Origin: Gracilariopsis chorda
Lineage: Eukaryota; Rhodophyta; Florideophyceae; Gracilariales; Gracilariaceae
Direction: 5' to 3'
Assembly (NCBI GenBank): GCA_003194525.1
Contig: NBIV01000720.1
Location: 1-20,192 of the forward strand
Length of the DNA: 20,192 bases
The notes below the pieces were generated by a model, which saw only the letters and a list, made by a program, of their open reading frames with translations, had not been told where the DNA came from and ran no database searches. The translations under genes were made by a program, and so were the position numbers. Shown here piece after piece: positions 10,736-18,743 of this stretch; positions within the stretch are counted from its first letter, which is position 1, and the number at the start of each line of letters is the position of its first letter.

Positions 10736-10760
10736 CACGTGATATGCCATGGCAATATCT
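10736..10760 (-). promoter_or_regulatory. CACGTG box and near-palindrome upstream of copy A
   Basis: A CACGTG hexamer (10736-10741, G-box/E-box core) abuts a dyad that in arm B is a perfect 18-bp palindrome and here carries one extra base (gatatgccatggcaatatc). A run of seven C lies on the gene-proximal side. The set is about 75-100 bp before the start codon, where an upstream regulatory site would be expected. Function is inferred from position and symmetry. Confidence 0.4.
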
Positions 10761-11135
10761 GAACCTTGATCTCTCCCGGCAAAGCACCTGTCGGAAAATC
10801 TTCATTCGGAAGCAACTGCACAAGTTTTGGTTAAAAAGTATCCTGATATGTGCTGTTTTGGGAGCGTCGGAATGGATCCACACAAATTCAGCCCCACTTT
10901 GTAGCAGAAAGCTGCGTCGGGCTCTTGTTGCAACGGTAGAATCTTCCCATGTGCGTCAGAGAGAGCAACCCTAGTGGGTGTGAACGTGCACTCACCGGAA
11001 AAGCTCTTGCGTGAGATCAAAGATGATCCATACAAGTCTTCTAAGAACGCGTTCAAAAGTGCTTCAATGCATTTGAGTATACTTCGTTGCGTTTGATGCA
11101 CAGCAACTGATACGTCCAACCTTTCGGGCCACTGT

Positions 11136-11153
11136 CATCCCCGCTCGGGGATG
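11136..11153. other. Short GC-rich hairpin in arm A
   Basis: The plus strand reads catccccgctcggggatg, able to form an 8-bp stem with a 2-nt loop (or 7 bp with a 4-nt loop). The counterpart in arm B is at 15335-15352 with the stem intact. It could be a structured RNA element or a protein-binding dyad. Confidence 0.35.
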
Positions 11154-12228
11154 CCAAGAAAGTGATGGTTTATCTGGGGAGCCCCTGAAAAGATGACGGA
11201 TACGCTAATCCTGCTCCTTTATGATGCAGTACAAAAAGCTCAGAGCGTTTTGTTCCTTGCGCAGCGTCGCCTGATGACAGTATGAACTCTGCTTGTGAGT
11301 GATTTGGCCGATTGTTCCTCACGCACGAGAGTTTGTTCCACGAGGGTCACGTTTTCAGCACGCTCGTAGCAAAGGGGGCGGTTTAGGACATAGAACGCGC
11401 GAGTTATCCTGCGTTGGCGAAATACGGCTAGCTGTATATTCGTGGCTCCACCAACCAAAGGCTCTCCACATCACCACGTGGCATTATACCACGTTGTGAC
11501 CGCATCACCACATTCTGATCGCACGAGTTGCGCACAGGTAAACAGCCTCAATTCATTACCAGTGCCCAGGGTACCGTCGGTACCAACGGTGCCGTTACCC
11601 GACGATGAGAAAAGCATGTGCCGTACACCAACCCTAGAGGCCACGGCTAGCCCTCTACCTCCAACGAAAGTAGGTGTATTCCCTTTCCAAAATGACTTGC
11701 TTCTCCCGCGGAGATTGCTAGGAACTTTCGTGAACGAGGGAGCCACGGCCCTTCTAAAGGGAAGCAAAAGGGGGCTGCAGTGAGAGACCACGCGTGTCGG
11801 TCGCATGTCAACACTTGGCACTTGTGGTGCTTAACTGACCACTGCTCATTTTTCAACACGGAGCCTTGTACTACCGGGTACCCCATCACAGGCACTGCAA
11901 TGTCAACGCTTTCAACGCGAAACCATACCGCTTTGAAGTTGACATGAAAATAGTGTCCCTTTGGAGGAGGCGAAACGGCGAGCAGTTACTGAACATGATG
12001 ATGATAATTCCGGCATAATGAGAAAGAGTCATGTCCTGAAAATACTCTCCGGTGTGATCGGGATTGGTTATCGACAATCATCGCCAATTGTCTCTTGTTT
12101 GACTGTTCTCGTCCTTCTCATTCACCTGCTTGCAGGACATCGAAGAAAGTTACGACCAAATGCGCTCTGCTCTTGAGAAGATCATGATTGCATTCTCCTT
12201 ATCACTGCAAAATCGTTATCGATAGGTA

Positions 12229-12260
12229 GATGATGATCATCATCATGATAAAGCTTTATC
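12229..12260. promoter_or_regulatory. Two adjacent perfect palindromes
   Basis: gatgatgatcatcatc (16 bp, 12229-12244) and gataaagctttatc (14 bp, 12247-12260) are each perfectly self-complementary and separated by two bases. They lie some 440 bp past the stop of copy D. They could be a dimer-binding or recombination site, or cruciform-prone DNA. Role unknown. Confidence 0.4.
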
Positions 12261-12598
12261 CAGTGCAAGGAAGGGACGGTCAGACCGAGCCTTTGACCTA
12301 GCAGCTGCGCGTCGTCAGTTTACGGCTCACTGCAGTGTACCGCAAGACAGTGCGCTCCAGCCGCTATATTGAGCGATGTCTGGGGCAGGGTTGGGACCAC
12401 GAACTCTCGAGAAGCATTCCGCTTATGTCCGAGCCAGCCGAGAGGTAAAGATAGAAAGACGTTGGCATTACTTAGTGCGTACCGCTCGCTTTCTGTGGGG
12501 GTCTTGGGAGGTGGCTGGAGCCAGTTCAACCATCTCCAACAACACCTCTTGATCACGCCCCGTACCAACACATACATTGTAAAGGGTTCTGAGAAAGG

Positions 12599-12611
12599 GC
12601 TAAAGGGTTAC
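12599..12611 (-). repeat. 13-mer shared with copy A 3' flank
   Basis: gctaaagggttac on the plus strand, identical to 8807-8819. It lies shortly past the end of copy D, as the other does for copy A. Confidence 0.3.
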
Positions 12612-12699
12612 CCAAGGGTAGTCGCTCCCATGCCATGCACCAACGGTAAACGGTACGTGTACAACTCTAAGAACCATAAAAGACTGAATCTTCAACATT

Positions 12700-14238
12700 T
12701 TAGATCTTCTCTAGACATCTGGCAAGCTCGCTCGCTATAGCTTTATGCTCGGCAGAACCACGAACTCCAACGCACTTCTTCACCTGTGTCGATGTGGTGT
12801 TCAGATGTCGGGCAAGCACGTCGAGAACTTGCCCTTCTGTATGACCATGAAACAGTTCGTTTTCACGAAATCCCTTCAAAAAAACGCTCATTGCACTGCG
12901 TTTTAACGAACTTAGGGAAACAGAAGACATTTCTGGACACCTCTGATCTGCGCACTTGTGAAATTTGTAGGATACTTGCCATGGCATCATACGCATACCG
13001 CTCCTCGTGCTGACTAACAATGGTCTGGATGTTCCTGTTAGTTGCACTTCATGAGTCAACGATGATATAATTGGAAGTATCACTTTCACTTGAAATCGAA
13101 TGAATCTCGCTGACTTGGCCGTTAAACTCACCATAGGAAGTCCTAAAGCCGCTGCTCTTCTTCCGCGAAGCGACTCAAACTGCACTGATCCGGCCGTGGC
13201 AGCGTTTTCAAGAATCCCCTCCAGTTCTTCGTCACCCGGTACTTCCATCTCCGAAATGGTGAGCGGGTTTTGCCCACCTGACCCAATAACTACGTACGCA
13301 ACGAAGGTACGTGTCCATTTTGAAACAAAGTTAGCCAATGCGAGACTAGAATATTCAGGGTCGCGGCCGCTTTCGGAGTTGTACTGAGCTATCATATCGT
13401 TGAGGTCAGCATGAGCAAGCCGAAAGCAAGTGTTAAGCAAGTGCATGGAGTTATTCGGTTTCACTTTCTGAGGTGGACGCTTCGCTCCAGTCTTTCTTAG
13501 ATATGCACTGATTACATCATCCGAGTATCGTGAGACTCGCTCAAGACTGGCAGATCTACTCATTGATCTTGCGAGTCCGGAGGCGAGCATGCACACTTTT
13601 TTAAGGTGCCTTGCTTTCCGTTGTACGGTTCTCGGGGAGAAACAATCAACATGAAAATCTACGAAACGTTGCACGACTTCTAGAACCGTCACAGTGCCAA
13701 AGAGAGCATCCATTTGGTATGCATCATTCCTGCGGCACACGCCACGAGATATACAGAGTCTTAGAAACTGCGACACAGTGTTTGATAGCCTTCGGAACTC
13801 GTCACTACCTTGGGAGAGGTTCCATTGCTCTTTGGGCTTCCAAAACACGTCATGGACCTTCCAAAGCCCTAGGCAGTTATCCGCGGTTGCGTTGACGCCT
13901 TCATACTGCTCTCCATTGCCCCACACTCGGGACAAGCGTGAGAGCTTGGAACTACTCGTTGAGAAGAATCTAGGCTGAGATGAGCAAATGCACTGCAGAT
14001 TCTGTAGCCATAAACGCTGTGCTTCACGAGCTCTTGCGTTATGCTTAGAAATCCCCGAATCAGTTTGAGTCTCTAAGCCTGCTGGGCGTTCGAATTCAGC
14101 GCTTCGTTGTGATCGTGTGTTTCCTTCCAGGCTGGCGATCTGAACCAAAGCCGTCTCAACATGCTTCTTGAGGCACTTTCGAGATACCGATACCTCATAT
14201 TCAGGACGTTCTTCAAACCTTCTCTTAGTGCCACGCAT
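12700..14238 (-). CDS. Tyrosine recombinase-like paralogue, copy D, catalytic residues lost
   Basis: 512 aa, uninterrupted, clearly homologous to copy A along both domains. Shared blocks include NCLGLWKV (121), NTVSQFLRL (153-161), SPRTVQRKARHLKKVC (from 201), GSGGQNPLTISEMEVP (319-334), FIRFQVKVILPII and LARHLNTTSTQVKK (475-488). At the three catalytic positions it differs from A: the box I Arg is N324 (GGQNPL), the box II Arg is K446 (SSLKRS), and the nucleophilic Tyr aligns with V490, next to C489 (KKCVGV). It therefore cannot cut and rejoin DNA by the usual chemistry, yet the frame is open. The N-terminus is short and basic (RGTKRRF) and lacks the long tail of A. It lies in the loop between the inverted arms, divergent from copy B. 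Possible roles are a DNA-binding regulator or domesticated protein; recent inactivation with chance survival of the frame is the alternative. Confidence 0.72.
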   Translation of the reverse strand: MRGTKRRFEERPEYEVSVSRKCLKKHVETALVQIASLEGNTRSQRSAEFERPAGLETQTDSGISKHNARAREAQRLWLQNLQCICSSQPRFFSTSSSKLSRLSRVWGNGEQYEGVNATADNCLGLWKVHDVFWKPKEQWNLSQGSDEFRRLSNTVSQFLRLCISRGVCRRNDAYQMDALFGTVTVLEVVQRFVDFHVDCFSPRTVQRKARHLKKVCMLASGLARSMSRSASLERVSRYSDDVISAYLRKTGAKRPPQKVKPNNSMHLLNTCFRLAHADLNDMIAQYNSESGRDPEYSSLALANFVSKWTRTFVAYVVIGSGGQNPLTISEMEVPGDEELEGILENAATAGSVQFESLRGRRAAALGLPMVSLTAKSARFIRFQVKVILPIISSLTHEVQLTGTSRPLLVSTRSGMRMMPWQVSYKFHKCADQRCPEMSSVSLSSLKRSAMSVFLKGFRENELFHGHTEGQVLDVLARHLNTTSTQVKKCVGVRGSAEHKAIASELARCLEKI

Positions 14239-14986
14239 CAGCCTGTTGGTATCGGTGGGATCACCAATGGGTAATCGTAATAGCTAATAGGATTGAGCAG
14301 TGCGGTCGCAAACTCGCGATAGTTTGTCTCAGGCGGAGCTTTGAGAACCTTCGGTTAAGTTGGCTCTTTTTCTGAGGTGGGGACAACTCTAAGAGAATAC
14401 AGGACAACTTGAGAAATGGCCGTTGTCGATCTTTCAATGTGCCCCTTCAATAAGAGCCAACGTTTCTCCTGGGGGAAAAACGTTGGCAAGCGAATAGAGC
14501 GACACCAGTGGCTTTCTGAGAATGAGCTTACCGGAATCTGACCCTTGGTCTGGATCTTTGGGGGTCCAACATTTGCCTACTGCTTGGCTTGGTCCAATCG
14601 AAGGCACAATCCTGAATGGCGGGAATGCAAAGCAGGAAGGATACGGCAATAGCAATACGTTCGAAAGTCGAAAGGGAGTTGCGAGAACCATTAATGGTCG
14701 GCAAGCTAGAGGGATACGGCAACAGCTGTATACTTAGAAGTTGACATTTGGGGGGAACCATCGGTTGTTTGCACTGCCAAACTAGCTTGCCAAGCCAGAT
14801 GCAGGAAAAAACTTCCCGCCATTTTGTATGTCATGGTTGACAACTATTTATTCTTTGGTACCGATGCACGGCGGGTAACGCTACCTTTGGTAAGGGTTTA
14901 CCGCTCGTACCTTTGCACCTTCGTACCGACCACTGTGTAAGTTTTCTTCTAGTGTACCTTCGTATATGACGTTACCCACTGGGTAA
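14239..14986. other. Upstream region of copy D up to arm B
   Basis: No gene is supported. It holds a 10-bp-stem hairpin (14456-14487), two short repeats of ggatacggcaa (about 14639 and 14712), a GGTAC/GGTAAC-rich stretch from about 14857, and the dyad at 14970-14988 that meets arm B. Regulatory sequence for copy D must lie here if it is expressed. Confidence 0.45.
14456..14487. other. Hairpin upstream of copy D
   Basis: gccaacgttt and aaacgttggc form a perfect 10-bp inverted repeat around a 12-nt loop, about 220 bp before the start codon of copy D. It may be a binding dyad or a remnant of a small element; nothing decides. Confidence 0.35.
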
Positions 14987-14988
14987 CG
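14970..14988. other. 8-bp dyad with 3-bp spacer at the arm B boundary
   Basis: cgttaccc-act-gggtaacg overlaps the first two bases of arm B (14987). Two inverted 8-mers around a short spacer is the general shape of a tyrosine recombinase crossover site, although characterised sites usually have 6-8-bp spacers. Arm A does not carry the outer half, so the dyad was either left by an insertion here or arose by chance. Confidence 0.35.
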
Positions 14989-15334
14989 GTCACAACGTGG
15001 TATAATGCCACGTGGTGATGTGGAGAGCCTTTGGTTGGTGGATCCACCAATATACAGCTAGCTGTATTTCGCCAACGCAGGATAACTCGCGCGTTCTATG
15101 TCCTAAACCGCCCCCTTTGCTACGAGCGTGCTGAAAACGTGACCCTCGTGGAACAAACTCTCGTGCGTGAAGAACAATCGGCCAAATCACTCACAAGCAG
15201 AGTTCATACTGTCATCAGGCGACGCTGCGCAAGGAACAAAACGCTCTGAGCTTTTGTACTGCATCATAAAGGAGCAGGATTAGCGTATCCGTCATCTTTT
15301 CAGGGGCTCCCCAGATAAACCATCACTTTCTTGG

Positions 15335-15352
15335 CATCCCCGAGCGGGGATG
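15335..15352. other. Short GC-rich hairpin in arm B
   Basis: catccccgagcggggatg, stem of seven pairs with a 4-nt loop; counterpart of 11136-11153. The loop differs from arm A but the stem is kept. Confidence 0.35.
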
Positions 15353-15728
15353 ACAGTGGCCCGAAAGGTTGGACGTATCAGTTGCTGTGCATCAAACGCA
15401 ACGACGTATACTCAAATGCATTGAAGCACTTTTGAACGCGTTCTTAGAAGACTTGTATGGATCATCTTTGATCTCACGCAAGAGCTTTTCCGGTGAGTGC
15501 ACGTTCACACCCACTAGGGTTACTCTCTCTGACGCACATGGGAAGATTCTACCGTTGCAACAAGAGCCCGACGCAGCTTTCTGCTACAAGTGGGGCTGAA
15601 TTTGTGTGGATCCATTCCGACGCTCCCAAAATAGCACATATCAGGATACTTTTTAACCAAAACTTGTTGCAGTTGCTTCCGAGTGAAGATTTTCCGACAG
15701 GTGCTTTGCCGGGAGAGATCAAGGTTCA

Positions 15729-15751
15729 GATATGCCATGGCATATCACGTG
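15729..15751 (+). promoter_or_regulatory. 18-bp perfect palindrome overlapping CACGTG
   Basis: gatatgccatggcatatc (15729-15746) is fully self-complementary and its last base is the first base of CACGTG (15746-15751), followed by a run of G. It lies about 80-100 bp before the ATG of copy B. The arm A version has one inserted base. Symmetry and location suggest binding by a dimeric regulator, perhaps the recombinase family itself. Confidence 0.45.
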
Positions 15752-15783
15752 TTGGGGGGGCTTCGTGAAGAAGTCAACCTCTC

Positions 15784-15790
15784 TATATAA
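15784..15790 (+). promoter_or_regulatory. TATA-like box of copy B
   Basis: tatataa, 37-43 nt before the ATG at 15827, in the same position as in copy A. Confidence 0.5.
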
Positions 15791-15826
15791 GCGTTCTAGT
15801 GCAAGTCCCCACGCTCTCCCGTATAG

Positions 15827-16902
15827 ATGGCTACCCACACTGCCCACGAGATCCTCGATCATTCCAAGAGACTGTCTTGTTCGTCTTCAACACCAGCCCA
15901 CATTTCTCCTGTTCACTTTGCAGGCATGGACGCCGTATCGTTCGAGGAATTCAAATCTGTGCATGATCTGCCTCACGAATATGATGCAGCTACCCCTCAA
16001 CACAATTTGCGCTGCAGGAGCACAGAAGCTGTCCACCCTGAGATCCGTTGGGATATGAAGCTACGTATCCGCCCACAACTCAGGAAGAAGTCATCACGGA
16101 AGAAGCTGTCGAAGATGTCGAATTTATGCTTCAGGTCTTCCAAAGGACCCACCTCAACGCACATTATCCAACCTGTCTCTGATGTTGAACCTGAGGCACA
16201 TAGTTTGTGTTTAAGGTCATCAGCAGAATTCTGTTCCATAGGAACAATCAATCTCGTGTCTGATGTAGAATTGGAAACCGAGAGGGTTCGTGACTCAGTC
16301 GAACATGTTACTGAGATGGAATCAGGAACACAAAGCGACAGTGACGTTATTGACCTTGTGTCCGAAGGAGAATCTGAGACATCTACCGGTGTAAAAGGGA
16401 GGATTGCGGGGGAGAGCCCTCCAATGGCAATGGAAACGTGACAAGTCGAACAGAAGCTGCCTGGAGGTTTAGAATCAAGGCTCTGAAGAAAAAGAACCCG
16501 AGAATATTTGATAACAAGGAAGCGCGGATGGAAATTCGCACCAAAGCGAAGCAGGGCCACACGGTTTACATGGGAATCGGGGTGGACACTTCAAATTGCG
16601 ATGGACTTAGAAGCGTTATGGATTTCGTTTGCTGTCCAGAATTCAACTTAAACCCGAGTGAGAGGTGGAAAAAAGAGTTGAGGACAACTGTGTCTCAGTT
16701 CTTGCGTTGGTGCGTGGCCAACTCTGCTTGCACAAATACGACGTTTGGAAACGGAGCGCCTTGTTCGAAAATGTGTCGAACAAGACTCTTGTGGAAACGT
16801 TTCTTGGTATTTTTTCTTGAGCGCTGTTCCACCCGAACTTTTCTACTCAAAAGCAGAACAGCTTTCCGCCATATGCGAGGCAGCTCGCCCTACCCTCAAT
16901 GA
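15827..16902 (+). pseudogene. Tyrosine recombinase-like copy B, frameshifted and truncated
   Basis: The first ~108 codons match copy A almost exactly, including the basic NLS-like patch. A different acidic tail follows with INLVSDVELE (16247-16276) and VIDLVSEGESE (16346-16378), which resemble SUMO-interacting motifs. The frame ends at a TGA (16439-16441). Homology resumes in another frame near 16440 (AAWRFRIKALKKKNPRIF, then SNCDGLRSVMDF and LRTTVSQFLRWCV). It shifts again near 16742 (VWKRSALFENVSNKTLVETF) and near 16817 (LERCSTRTFLLKSRTAFRHM). The catalytic domain with the Arg and Tyr boxes is missing; at most weak sequence continues to about 16990. Beyond the shared 5' module this body is a distant relative of A, not a recent copy, so the gene is a mosaic. 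It converges on the kinase gene. Confidence 0.8.
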
Positions 16903-17155
16903 AAGCCAAAGGGGGAAACTTGGCGAAGTTATCGGCCATCCTCGACAGCATTGGGCACAGGACAAGAGCAGGCTTTTACAAACTCTAGTCATCTGCTTAT
17001 TGGATAGGCTTCTGTTCTAACTGTGTTGCTGTATATCTCGGAGCACCGAGCATTTAGTCATTGCATTCCGTCTCCGAGCACTACTTTGTCCGGTACATTT
17101 GACCCAGCTCAAGCTGCAAAGTGATGAATAAAGGCCTGTGCCCCCATACCATAAA

Positions 17156-17911
17156 CTACTGTTTCCCACATGGATCATTGATAACGTTCAAATACTCTTC
17201 CAGTTTCTGCAGCGCAAAGATATCGTTTTCAACTTCTGAAGTCACAATACCCGTTCGGGAAAAGCCCAATGTCCCAGTCTTAGATCCCAACGGCTCTCCT
17301 TCGCGGCGACATGAATCAAAATCTATGAGCACTGGAGTATTACAGCCGTCGAACATCACGTTGTCTGGGCTAATATCATTGTGACAGAAACCTAAAGCGT
17401 GCAAGTGCTGAATTCCCTTCTTAACTGACTGGATACAAGAGGCTCTATCGACTTTACGCGGACAACCATCGACGCGTTCGCGCAGGGTCTCACTGTATCG
17501 CTCGAAACAGAGCCCAACGATGTATCCGTCTTTGACCTCACACCCCAAATACTTTGCTATGTTAGGGTGAGGGGATTGTCTCAAGATCTCACATACTTTG
17601 GCTTCCTCACGCATCACTTTCCACAGTTGAGTGTCTTCTTCGCTTTCCTCGCATGTATACATCATCACATTTGGCCGCTTAATGTAAACCTTATCCCTTG
17701 GTGATACTGAGACATTGGTGAAGCTGTCTACATCAAAACGAGGATAAATATCGTTCCTGTCAATTTCCCGACCGTTTAATGCATGAAGATCGAGGCTTTG
17801 TAAGTCCGAATCATATACCCGACGTGGAATTGTGGTAACAAAGACTTTCTCTTGGTCTGTGTAGAGAACGGCTGTGAAAGAAAACTTCACGACCCTCTTC
17901 TCCCAGCTCAT
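17156..17911 (-). CDS. Small protein kinase-like protein (HND/DFD type)
   Basis: 251 aa with recognisable protein kinase landmarks: KVYIKRP with candidate ATP-binding Lys78, REEAKVCEIL (101-110) with a candidate helix-C Glu, HPNIAKYLG, and the catalytic loop FCHNDISPDNVMF (176-187) with D179 and N184. The metal-binding motif is LIDFDS, so DFG is DFD. GTLGFS (213-218) is in the activation segment and ENDIFAL holds the helix-F Asp (D230). There is no clear APE. The first ~70 residues match no domain I know. HND and DFD variants occur, as I recall, in a group of fungal and algal kinase-like proteins. The Lys, both Asp and the Asn remain, so activity is plausible. The C-terminal lobe ends early after helix F, shorter than a full kinase domain of about 260 residues. 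The ATG at 17911 directly follows a TATA-like string (tttatat), so the true start could be further in, for example Met83. Confidence 0.75.
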   Translation of the reverse strand: MSWEKRVVKFSFTAVLYTDQEKVFVTTIPRRVYDSDLQSLDLHALNGREIDRNDIYPRFDVDSFTNVSVSPRDKVYIKRPNVMMYTCEESEEDTQLWKVMREEAKVCEILRQSPHPNIAKYLGCEVKDGYIVGLCFERYSETLRERVDGCPRKVDRASCIQSVKKGIQHLHALGFCHNDISPDNVMFDGCNTPVLIDFDSCRREGEPLGSKTGTLGFSRTGIVTSEVENDIFALQKLEEYLNVINDPCGKQ

Positions 17912-18380
17912 ATATAAATTCGGTCTTGAGCAGCTTCATGGTTTACGTTCGTGTTTGGCTTAGATTTCCAAGTGCGTTAGAAACGTTCTCAGTCGATAAA
18001 TGGATGATGTTGTCAACCTTTCGGGTACAGTGAACAGGGTTGAAGGATGCTGTTGGTACCATAGATACAGGACGTTTGCTATCGAATAGTATGCGACCGG
18101 TAACCCTTCAACCGTTTAACACTTCCGTTTCAGACAAAACACATCATTTACCTTCGTAACAAATGCCAGTAGGTACGGAGGTACCAACGGTACATGATGC
18201 ACAGATAGCCTTGCTCGTAGACCCCCATCAGTCTCCGGCTGCTAGGGGTCTTTTACTGGAGCGCCAAACGCCAACTTACCGTCGTGCATTTGGTGCGACA
18301 GTTCACGTACGAAGGGTGCACCATGGGAACTTCGTAACCCCACTGTGGGTTGAGTGGACTCCATTACTAATTACGGACGG
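17912..18380. other. Spacer between kinase and LTR candidate
   Basis: No gene. It contains ggtacc-type strings (about 18055 and 18171-18182) and gtaaccctt at 18100-18108, similar to the 3'-flank 13-mer of the other recombinase copies. Confidence 0.4.
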
Positions 18381-18643
18381 TGACAATACAATCAGAGCAC
18401 AGTATTAAGCACAATTGCCCGAGTCCGCCCTTCTTCTCTCGCTTGGCCCTCTCCTCTCGTTTACTCTGAGCCTCATCGCTCCTTTATAACACTCGCACGC
18501 GGCCGTTCTCCCTCCTGATATATCTTTCTGTTCCGACCTTTCATGTATGTCAGCTATCGCGGTGCGCTGCAATAAATTCCGGCGCGTTGCCTTTGTTTAA
18601 TTACAAGTCCAATATCAATTCGATACATATACGTCTCATCACA
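18381..18643 (-). mobile_element. Candidate 3' LTR of the copia element
   Basis: On the minus strand a purine-rich caggggag (18644-18651) is followed directly by TGTGATGAGACG, a typical polypurine tract/LTR start. About 155 nt further comes ttataa (18484-18489), a TATA-like box. A plausible end is ...attgtca at 18381, giving about 263 bp with TG...CA ends. The partner 5' LTR would lie beyond the right edge of the window, so the boundaries are unproven. Confidence 0.42.
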
Positions 18644-18743
18644 CTCCCCTGAGTTGACCTGATCAATGGTTAACTCGCACACAGACTATCTTCATCAGCT
18701 GTGTTCGTAACCCCAACACGTACACAAATAAGTCATGCAGTTG

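Larger units (their letters stand above)
10331..11502 (-). repeat. Inverted-repeat arm A (5' module of copy A)
   Basis: About 1172 bp whose reverse complement matches 14987-16156 with only scattered differences. By eye I find roughly a dozen in the first 780 bp, so about 98% identity there. The module covers the upstream region, promoter-like elements and the first ~108 codons of copy A. Similarity stops abruptly on both sides: upstream after the string cggtcacaacg (plus-strand end 11502), and inside the coding region after aaaggactcacctca in the gene's sense. Arms A and B point away from each other with copy D in the loop. Short ORFs inside the arm (10802-11119, 11240-11458) are disrupted in one arm or lack recognisable motifs, so I do not call them genes. 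Confidence 0.9.
11503..12699. other. Spacer inside the inverted-repeat loop, downstream of copy D
   Basis: Only short overlapping frames without recognisable motifs occur. Sequence rich in ggtacc/gttaccc-type strings lies at about 11569-11601, two adjacent perfect palindromes at 12229-12260, and the shared 13-mer at 12599-12611. I see no gene. Confidence 0.45.
14987..16156 (+). repeat. Inverted-repeat arm B (5' module of copy B)
   Basis: About 1170 bp, the inverted near-identical partner of 10331-11502. It covers the upstream region, CACGTG box, palindrome, TATA-like box and the first ~108 codons of copy B. Differences from arm A include single-base indels, for example cttgttgcag versus cttgtgcag and compensating one-base shifts near codon 70 that change a few residues. 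The matched segment ends inside the coding region after acctca (16156), beyond which the two genes diverge. Confidence 0.9.

Noticed and set aside
10802..11119. 105-codon ORF in arm A, with a shorter version in arm B
   Set aside because: A one-base indel truncates it in arm B, it starts with TTG rather than ATG, and no motif is recognisable.
11240..11458. 72-codon ORF present in both arms (also 15031-15249)
   Set aside because: It is conserved only because the whole arm is nearly identical; no domain, and shared non-coding DNA is equally conserved.
11569..11601. Cluster of GGTACC/GTTACCC strings as a specific repeat
   Set aside because: GGTACC across the window is only slightly above the random expectation, so the cluster alone does not support a repeat family.
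18700..18718. TGTTGGGG (minus strand) as an alternative LTR start
   Set aside because: No purine tract precedes it, whereas the TGTGATGAG start at 18643 directly follows one.
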